From positions 1-46,263 of the forward strand of contig JADGAM010000014.1 in NCBI GenBank assembly GCA_015232015.1: a DNA stretch of 46,263 bases. The letters are read 5' to 3'. The notes under the pieces are model-generated. The model saw nothing but the letters and a program-made list of their open reading frames with translations, was not told the DNA's origin and made no database searches. The position numbers were made by a program, and so were the translations under genes. How positions within the stretch are numbered: position 1 is the first letter of the stretch; every line of letters starts with the position of its first letter. Below are positions 40,170-46,263 of this stretch, in pieces. The stretch comes from Oligoflexia bacterium. GTDB taxonomy: Bacteria; Bdellovibrionota; Bacteriovoracia; Bacteriovoracales; Bacteriovoracaceae.

Positions 40170-40714
40170 GGATATTCTTTATATTCTACACTTTCGATTT
40201 CATATTCTATTTTTCCCTTTGGGGCATCAACTATAACGGTATCGCCTTCTTGCTTGCCAATCAAAGCTTTGGCCAAAGGAGCAGTAAATGGAATTTTATT
40301 TGGGCCATCATTATGAGCTGCCGAATTTGATGTCGATGATTTCATTAGCGCTTCGTCAGTTCCTACAATTTGCTAAAGAATACTTTTTTCTTTTAATAGG
40401 TCATATAGGGAAACAGTGGCCCCGAATCTTATCTTTGGGCCTTTTAAGGTGGAAACATCAATTACCTGAGCAATACTAATGTTATATTGTAATTCCTTAA
40501 TCTTTCCCTCTGTTAAACTCTGTTTTTCCTTGGCAGCATGATATTCAGCATTTTCTCGCAAATCTCCCATGGCCCTGGCCTCCGCTAGGGTCTCTTTTAT
40601 TTTTTCACGCTCAACTTTAATCAGGAATTCAAGTCTCTCCTCGAGCATTTTTTTACCAGCTAAGGTCATGGGAGTTGAAGTCATTATGGGAGTAGAGTTG
40701 TTAGGTTTATTCAT
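40166..40714 (-). pseudogene. greA: GreA/GreB-family elongation factor interrupted by an in-frame TAG (40373..40375)
   Basis: N-part AGKKMLEERLEFLIKVEREKIKETLAEARAMGDLRENAEYHAAKEKQ; after the TAG the same frame reads QIVGTDEALMKSS...IPFTAPLAKALIGKQEGDTVIVDAPKGKIEYEIESVEY. Confidence 0.85.
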
Positions 40715-40720
40715 GTAAAT

Positions 40721-41011
40721 TTATTTTTTAAATATTGAATCGGCTGCGTTATATATTGCGTTTTTATCTTCGTCTTTATCTGATCTACCTGTGGTCACTC
40801 GAAAACTATTACAAAAATTTGCATTTTCTTTTTCAATAACTCTTTCGGCCATTATTTCTCTGCATTCGTTATAGGTATTGGGATCATAAAAATCACACAT
40901 CTTACAACAGCGAACAGCAGAGCGGCAGTGAGGGCATTCCTCACTTCTGGCCACAGCTCTAGATTCATCTCTTTCAAAATTCTTTTTACAATTATAGCAT
41001 AAAATTTCCAC
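40721..41011 (-). CDS. Cysteine-rich zinc-ribbon-like conserved hypothetical
   Basis: CYNCKKNF...CPHCRSAVRCCKMCDFYDPNTYNECRE...NFCNSF. Confidence 0.7.
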   Translation of the reverse strand: MEILCYNCKKNFERDESRAVARSEECPHCRSAVRCCKMCDFYDPNTYNECREIMAERVIEKENANFCNSFRVTTGRSDKDEDKNAIYNAADSIFKK

Positions 41012-41089
41012 TTATTATTCCTCTGTTAAAATTAATATAACATTATATAAAAATATTTAAAAATAGCAAATAAGGATTATTGTTATTTT

Positions 41090-41854
41090 TTAAACATCTT
41101 CAGGAATAAACAAATCTTGATCACAGGTCTTCGCAGATGCTGGATTATAATTATCAATTACATAACGTAAAATATCATATTCATGGTATCCTAATTTTCT
41201 TCCAAGAATAATGGCCTCACGGGCATCTTCAATAGATGATTCACGAAATAAATTGGGGTTGGTAAGACGTAATTTTTCTCTTACTTTTAGCGGGCAATTA
41301 TAAGGGCCTGGTCTAAGCATACTGTAGGATTGAACTTTTATGGTACTTTTAGCAAATTTTTCTTGTCTGTCTTTTTCTACGCTTTCTGTACCCCGAACTT
41401 CACCATTAGCAGCTGTAACCGGTCCAATGCAACCTCTGTTATATTCTACTAGAGGAGATTTAAAAAGTTTAATAAATGTATTTATGGCCCGAACCTCTTC
41501 ATTGTAGTCTGAATTAATTGAGGCCGGTTGTGTGCGAGGATGATTATCTGACCAATCAATATTTAGATCTGGTTGTTTGGCATCATCCCACTCTTTTCTT
41601 GTCATGGCCCAAGGGGCCTTCGTAGCAGTTTTTGCTTTTTCAGCTTTTATCTCTTCTGCCTTTGTATCCTTAGGGACAACCTTTTTTAATTCATCACTTG
41701 CATAACCAATATTTATAATAGAAATGGAAAGTGTAATGAAATAAAAAAAGATTAAAACTAAATTAAAACAATTTACCCATTTATTTTTCTTAATATTACA
41801 ATTGTCCATATTAATTTCTCCTAGGTTATTTTTTTGTCTTAATAATAAATTCAT
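41090..41854 (-). CDS. Secreted hypothetical protein
   Basis: Hydrophobic N-terminal segment (CFNLVLIFFYFITLSISIINIGYA). Confidence 0.55.
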   Translation of the reverse strand: MNLLLRQKNNLGEINMDNCNIKKNKWVNCFNLVLIFFYFITLSISIINIGYASDELKKVVPKDTKAEEIKAEKAKTATKAPWAMTRKEWDDAKQPDLNIDWSDNHPRTQPASINSDYNEEVRAINTFIKLFKSPLVEYNRGCIGPVTAANGEVRGTESVEKDRQEKFAKSTIKVQSYSMLRPGPYNCPLKVREKLRLTNPNLFRESSIEDAREAIILGRKLGYHEYDILRYVIDNYNPASAKTCDQDLFIPEDV

Positions 41855-42067
41855 TTCACTATTCTATTATAACAAAGGTGTTTTTATATTTTTTTAAATT
41901 TTAAAAAAAAATTTAACAATCATTTGATTTTGGTTAGTTATAGGGATAAAAACAAATTTAATTATAGCAATTAGATGATTACTTTTTTTGGTAGAAAATT
42001 TTTTTATTCATAAATAATTTTTACCTAATATTAAGGATAATATGTATGTCGAATAAAAAAAGAGCAG

Positions 42068-42190
42068 TAACTGGTCAGGTCCCTGGTAAATTTTGATCCA
42101 TTTTCCTCGTCATTCGTGCGGCTTGCAGGAAGCAAGCCTCCTCTTTCCTCTGAAACTGAATCAAAATTTCCTCAGGGCCTTGACCAGTTA
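42068..42190. repeat. Imperfect long inverted-repeat element with internal hairpin
   Basis: Left arm TAACTGGTCAGGTCCCTGGTAAATTTTGATCCA (42068-42100) pairs with right arm TGAATCAAAATTTCCTCAGGGCCTTGACCAGTTA (42157-42190); inner stem GGCTTGC/GCAAGCC. Confidence 0.8.
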
Positions 42191-42195
42191 TCAAA

Positions 42196-42219
42196 ACTAG
42201 CTGACTAGCTGACTAGTTA
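42196..42219. repeat. Short tandem repeat CTAGCTGA x2 plus partial third copy
   Basis: aaaa CTAGCTGA CTAGCTGA CTAGTTAC. Confidence 0.7.
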
Positions 42220-42250
42220 CGAATTTATTTAAATTGAGATTAATTTATTT

Positions 42251-42461
42251 ATGAATGATGCAATTGTTTAAAAAAAAGAATCTTTTTTAAAAGGAAAAAG
42301 TAAAGAAGATTTTGTTGCAGATTTGATTTCATTATTAGATGGCAAAGCAATTGAGGTTTACATATTTGGAAGTTTTATCTCTAATGATTTTCATTCAGAT
42401 AGTGATTTAGATTTAATAATTATCACTGAAACAAAAACAGAATTTTTTAAAATTCTTTGAT
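42251..42461 (+). pseudogene. Decayed minimal nucleotidyltransferase (MNT/KNTase-like)
   Basis: In-frame MNDAIV*KKESFLKGKSKEDFVADLISLLDGKAIEVYIFGSFISNDFHSDSDLDLIIITETKTEFFKIL*; GS...DSDLDL NTase signature; internal TAA and early 3' end. Confidence 0.7.
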
Positions 42462-43028
42462 AATACCAGTTGAGATTCCATAAGAGGTATCACCACTTCT
42501 TCCACTCTTATTGTCTGAGCTATTTTGGTAAGGAGAGAAGTAGATTTGAGGAAGGTTTCTTTTATTGTATTCTTCAACAGAACGGATAAGCAGGCGCTCA
42601 TTGCTATACTCTAAAGTTTTTACCAATAGAAAATTTAAAATTAGAAGAGATAATCCACTATATAACCAGGTTTTTTTAGTTGTATCATTGACATCTTCGA
42701 AGGGACCAAGCTTACCTAAACTTAAAAGAACAACAGAGGTTCCCACAGTTCCAACGGCAGCATTATACCATTTAGGGAGGTTTTTTTGTTGGTATTCATC
42801 TAGGTATTGTTTAGCGACTGAATCTTTTTCTAGGTAATAACGTAATCCATCACCACGCTTAGTTGTACTTGTGTCAATTAATACTTCTTGGTAATTAATT
42901 ACTGCAGTCCTACCGCAAATATTAATGGCAAAAGCGCAGTTATTCGTAGTTGCAGAAATGATAGACAAGAATAGTATGTTTATTAAGCAAACTATTTTCC
43001 AAAATATTTTAAAAATTTTCACTGGCAA
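42447..43028 (-). CDS. Hypothetical exported/membrane protein
   Basis: Signal-like N-terminus plus two further hydrophobic segments. Confidence 0.55.
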   Translation of the reverse strand: MPVKIFKIFWKIVCLINILFLSIISATTNNCAFAINICGRTAVINYQEVLIDTSTTKRGDGLRYYLEKDSVAKQYLDEYQQKNLPKWYNAAVGTVGTSVVLLSLGKLGPFEDVNDTTKKTWLYSGLSLLILNFLLVKTLEYSNERLLIRSVEEYNKRNLPQIYFSPYQNSSDNKSGRSGDTSYGISTGIIKEF

Positions 43029-43145
43029 AAACCGTGGGGTATAATATCGTAAAGTTTATTAATAATTATTTATCTATCAGAGATATATCAAAATATAAAT
43101 AAAAGTTTTTCAATGATCTTTTTAAGAATTTTTTAAGGAAAGAAT

Positions 43146-44903
43146 ATGGATATTATTAAAACTGGCATCGATTTGACTAAAACCATAAAGAATGTCTCTA
43201 GATTGAAAGAGATTGTTTCCGTGCTCGCCAGAAATGGTTTTTATGAATTTATTATTAAGACCGGCATTCATGAAAAAATTCCAGGTTTTGTTTTACCTTC
43301 TTCAACTTTGAAAGATATTGAAAGTGAGATTGCTGAATTAGATTTAGAAAATAGTGGAACTGGAAGGGATTGGAAAAAAAATAGTTGGGGTAAAATTGTA
43401 GGTAATAGATTAAAAAAAGCATTTGAGGAACTGGGTCCTACCTTCATCAAGTTAGGACAGATATTATCCTCTCGAGAAGACATGTTTAATAGTGCTTTCA
43501 TTGAGGAAATGAAAAAATTATTAGATCAAGTTAAAGGGATTCCTTTTCAAGAGGCAAAAACTGAAATTGAAAAATCAATTGGAAAAAAAATAGAAGAGGT
43601 TTTTAAAAATATTGATCAAGTACCTATAGGGAATGCCTCTATCGGAATAGTTTATAAAGCAGAATTACTAAACGGCGAAAAAGTTGTTATAAAAATAAGA
43701 AGACCTAACATTGAAAAAATTATTAAGATAGATATTTCAATATTATTATTTTTAGCAGAAAAACTAGAATCGGCAAGTGGAGAGATTAAACATTTAGGAT
43801 TATCAAGAATTATTGATGATTTTGCAAACACCATACATAATGAACTTGATTTTAATCTTGAATGTTTGAACTGTGAAAAACTTACTGCAAATATTACAAG
43901 GCTTGACCCGGAATCAATTTTTCATTTACCAAAAATGTATAAAGAGTATGTAAAGGAAAATTTGATTGTGATGGAATATTTAGATGGGATATTTTTTAGT
44001 CGTACCCAGGAGATAAAACCATATATAAAAATTATCGAACCAAAATTACTAAAAGGAGTGAAAATATTTGTTAGTTGTTTATTAGATGATGGTTTTTTTC
44101 ATGCAGATTTACATGGAGGAAATTTTTTATTTTTAAAAAATCAACAAATAGGAATTATAGATTTTGGTCTTGTAGGAAGCATGCAAAAAAGAGGGAGAAT
44201 AAATTTAATTTCCATTCTATATGCTCTTGTTACTTATGATTATGAAAACTTGGCATACGAGTTTTTAGAGGTTGCGGAATATGGAAAAATTCCAGATATT
44301 GATGTGCTTTCAATAGATATAAAAAGATGTGTTGAACCATTTGTTGGATTAACTGTTAGACAAATGAATTTCACAAAGATTATTGGAAGTGTGATAAAAA
44401 CTTTAGCAAAGCACGAGATATACTTGCCAAAAGATTGGTTTATAGTATTTAGGGCCTTAATGGTTTTAGATGGCGTAGGTCGTTCACTTAATATTGATTA
44501 CGAAATATTTGCCTTGTTAGACGAGAATGTAAGAGAAAAAATAAAAAAGGTTTTATCCTTCGATGAATTATCAAAAGATGGAATTTGGGGGCTTAAAGAT
44601 TTAAGTTCATCTTTAAGAATGATACCCAGACAATTAAAATGGTTTGTAAAAGAATTTGCTAAAAGAAATTATGCAATAGATATTAGACTTAAAGGACATG
44701 AAAAAGATTTGGCAAAGCTTTCAAATGCTATTATTTTTGCTGCCTATGCTTTTTTAGTAGGAATTTTTATTTTTGCTGGAATTTATGTTTTAGAAAAAGA
44801 GGTTACTAATGGTAGGGTCCATATTACAACATTAACAATTATTTTATGGTTAGCGGCATTGGCAATCTTTCTTCGAGGAAGAAGCTACATCAAAAAAAAG
44901 TAG
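43146..44903 (+). CDS. AarF/ABC1/UbiB-family kinase-like protein
   Basis: GPTFIKLGQILSSREDMF (KxGQ), EKVVIKIRRPNIEK, FFHADLHGGNFLF, GIIDFGLVG; C-terminal TM segments. Confidence 0.93.
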   Translation: MDIIKTGIDLTKTIKNVSRLKEIVSVLARNGFYEFIIKTGIHEKIPGFVLPSSTLKDIESEIAELDLENSGTGRDWKKNSWGKIVGNRLKKAFEELGPTFIKLGQILSSREDMFNSAFIEEMKKLLDQVKGIPFQEAKTEIEKSIGKKIEEVFKNIDQVPIGNASIGIVYKAELLNGEKVVIKIRRPNIEKIIKIDISILLFLAEKLESASGEIKHLGLSRIIDDFANTIHNELDFNLECLNCEKLTANITRLDPESIFHLPKMYKEYVKENLIVMEYLDGIFFSRTQEIKPYIKIIEPKLLKGVKIFVSCLLDDGFFHADLHGGNFLFLKNQQIGIIDFGLVGSMQKRGRINLISILYALVTYDYENLAYEFLEVAEYGKIPDIDVLSIDIKRCVEPFVGLTVRQMNFTKIIGSVIKTLAKHEIYLPKDWFIVFRALMVLDGVGRSLNIDYEIFALLDENVREKIKKVLSFDELSKDGIWGLKDLSSSLRMIPRQLKWFVKEFAKRNYAIDIRLKGHEKDLAKLSNAIIFAAYAFLVGIFIFAGIYVLEKEVTNGRVHITTLTIILWLAALAIFLRGRSYIKKK

Positions 44904-44941
44904 TTAGTTAGTCGCTGGCGCAAGCGCCGGCGACTAACTAA
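44904..44941 (-). terminator. GC-rich 18-bp-stem hairpin between convergent genes, with U-tract on the minus strand
   Basis: TTAGTTAGTCGCTGGCGC-AA-GCGCCGGCGACTAACTAA; minus-strand transcript continues into CTTTTTTTTG. Confidence 0.8.
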
Positions 44942-45783
44942 ATGCTATCGAGACCTGAAATAAAGATGGGTTTACCATAATGTTTCCATTCAGAAAGAGG
45001 ATTTGGTCCAAAAATAAATGTTAAGAATTTTTCAATCGTTTCAAAGTAAATTTGTTTGTTGTAGGTGAAAGTAATATTATTGTTATTTATTGATTTAATT
45101 TTAATTTCTTCATTGGACCATTGGTGGATAAAGTTTAAAAATATTTTTTTATCTCCAATTTTAATTAATCCCATATATTTTTTCTCAAATTTAGCGTCAA
45201 AGAAATTAGTGCTACCACTTTCTGGCAACCAAATTTTTGCATGTGGATTTTGTTCAAAAATAATAGGTAATATGGAGCTTTGATGTTCATTTAATATAGC
45301 AAATTCGTGGACAACGTTTTTTAAATCTTGACCTTTGTTAGCAAAATAATAAGCAACAATTTGTGAATCTGTACTTTGTTTTTGATTTTGAATATTCGTG
45401 ATAATGAACAGATCTGCTGAAGTAATTTTTTCTATTAATTCCCAATCTGTTTTCTCTCTGTGAAAGGTAGTGTATTGCTGTTCAATTATATTTCTATATA
45501 ATTCATGAATCTGCTTTTTTTCTGAATGAGAGATACTTTTGTAAAGTGTTTTAGTTATTAAATAGTGATTATTGTGATTTTTTTTTGAATCTGATTGAGA
45601 GCAAGAATATTCTATTTGTCCGATAGACAAATGGAAATCAAATTTATTGTAGAGATCAATTAAATCACTCCAGAGTAAAAACATAGCAATATTTTTAGTA
45701 TACTTATCAAAGATATGATTTAATAATATTTTAGAGAGACCGATATTCCTAAATTCTTTTGAAACAACAATTCCTCTGAGCAT
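44938..45783 (-). pseudogene. C-terminal portion of a GNAT-like acetyltransferase (beta4 onward); N-terminus of the predicted ORF is out-of-frame flagellin leader
   Basis: MLRGIVVSKEFRNIGLSKILLNHIF (GNAT motif A) with nothing before it; residues upstream (MVWPARVSRRISWDFVLILISPQS) are the +2 frame of a flagellin 5' region. Confidence 0.75.
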
Positions 45784-45820
45784 TGATTGAGGCGATATTA
45801 GTATTAATACGAAGTCCCAT
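45749..45820 (-). pseudogene. Flagellin 5' fragment: 17 flagellin-like codons then frame disruption
   Basis: SD AAGGAGGATATC then MGLRINTNIASINAQRN|CCFKRI*; MGLRINTN..S.NAQRN is the flagellin N-terminal signature. Confidence 0.85.
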
Positions 45821-46141
45821 GATATCCTCCTTGATACGCGGGCGGGCCAGACCATCCTAGTCTTAGCAAAAGATTAAGTTTACATATACATTAAAAGTTT
45901 TTTGCTTTCATTGAGTGTAACTTATCTTCACACAAATCATTTCGTATAAACAAAAAAAAACTTGAAGAAAAAAATAAAAATTTTTGATTTTTTAACAAAA
46001 AAATATTGTATTTCTTGTAAATTTAACAAGTTATATGCGTAAAAATATTGTAAAATATTTTTATAATAAAAAATAAATTTTATTGTATTTTGTAAAACAA
46101 TATAACAGTAACTTAAATTCCTCTCCCTAAAAGCTTTGATA

Positions 46142-46263
46142 ATGGAAAATATAAAAATTTCTACTTTAGATACTGTTCCTCATTTAGCAAAGGCGGTTAT
46201 TAATCTTATAGAAGATTCTTTTCACTATGATTCCAATAATAATTTTGAAATAGATTTTGCTCC
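46142..46263 (+). CDS. Start of a GNAT-like protein, truncated by the window end
   Basis: ATG open to the end: MENIKISTLDTVPHLAKAVINLIEDSFHYDSNNNFEIDFAP. Confidence 0.5.
   Translation, partial: MENIKISTLDTVPHLAKAVINLIEDSFHYDSNNNFEIDFA

Noticed and set aside
40288-40479. Plus-strand 63-aa ORF across the greA interruption
   Set aside because: Antisense to greA; no RBS or domain; the sense frame on both sides of the TAG is clearly GreA.
42046-42096. MSNKKRAVTGQVPGKF* as the 5' remnant of trpS (cf. KRxxTGxxPTGKxHLG)
   Set aside because: Only a handful of similar residues, and no HLGH-type continuation in any frame downstream; kept only as a possible short ORF.
45784-45855. N-terminal 24 residues (MVWPARVSRRISWDFVLILISPQS) of the predicted 305-aa minus ORF
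   Set aside because: This is the flagellin leader and first codons read in the wrong frame, not GNAT sequence.
45880-45910. Possible sigma28 (FliA) promoter for the flagellin fragment (TAAACTTAATCTTTTGCTAAGAC)
   Set aside because: Spacing between TAAA and the GCTAAGA-like element (11 nt) does not fit the ~15-nt consensus spacing; too weak to call.
1-46263. CRISPR arrays, rRNA operons, intact transposases or prophage genes
   Set aside because: None seen: no regularly spaced direct repeats, no rRNA-like sequence, no transposase or integrase motifs in the ORF translations.

Overview
AT-rich window with dense coding on both strands. Gene content suggests a Bdellovibrionota/Bacteriovorax-type bacterium, but this is inferred from families only. 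Recognisable genes: glnN (type III glutamine synthetase), rsmE, ung, dapF, rpoZ, alaS, recA, a greA-family gene, an AarF/UbiB kinase, an O-antigen-ligase-like protein, an oligopeptide-binding lipoprotein, a DksA/TraR zinc-finger protein, a fused membrane Fe-S oxidoreductase, a chorismate-mutase-like protein and a CAU tRNA. There are many secreted proteins and lipoproteins of unknown function. Most notable observations: (1) at the right edge, a flagellin 5' end (RBS plus MGLRINTNIASINAQRN) is fused out of frame to the C-terminal part of a GNAT-like gene. A GNAT-like N-terminus starts divergently nearby, which is the geometry expected if a short segment carrying both gene starts had inverted. 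(2) greA carries a single in-frame TAG at the conserved Tyr of 'YQIVGTDEA', with the rest of the gene intact and its stop overlapping the next start (ATGA). (3) GGCC is strongly over-represented: about 134 hand-counted copies against roughly 20 expected. (4) There is a secreted homologue of the oomycete GP42/transglutaminase-elicitor family with a Pep-13-like motif. (5) A 434-aa protein divergent from recA has RelA/SpoT-synthetase-like motifs. (6) A ~123-bp imperfect inverted-repeat element lies next to a decayed minimal nucleotidyltransferase. All homology calls come from reading motifs; no searches were run.
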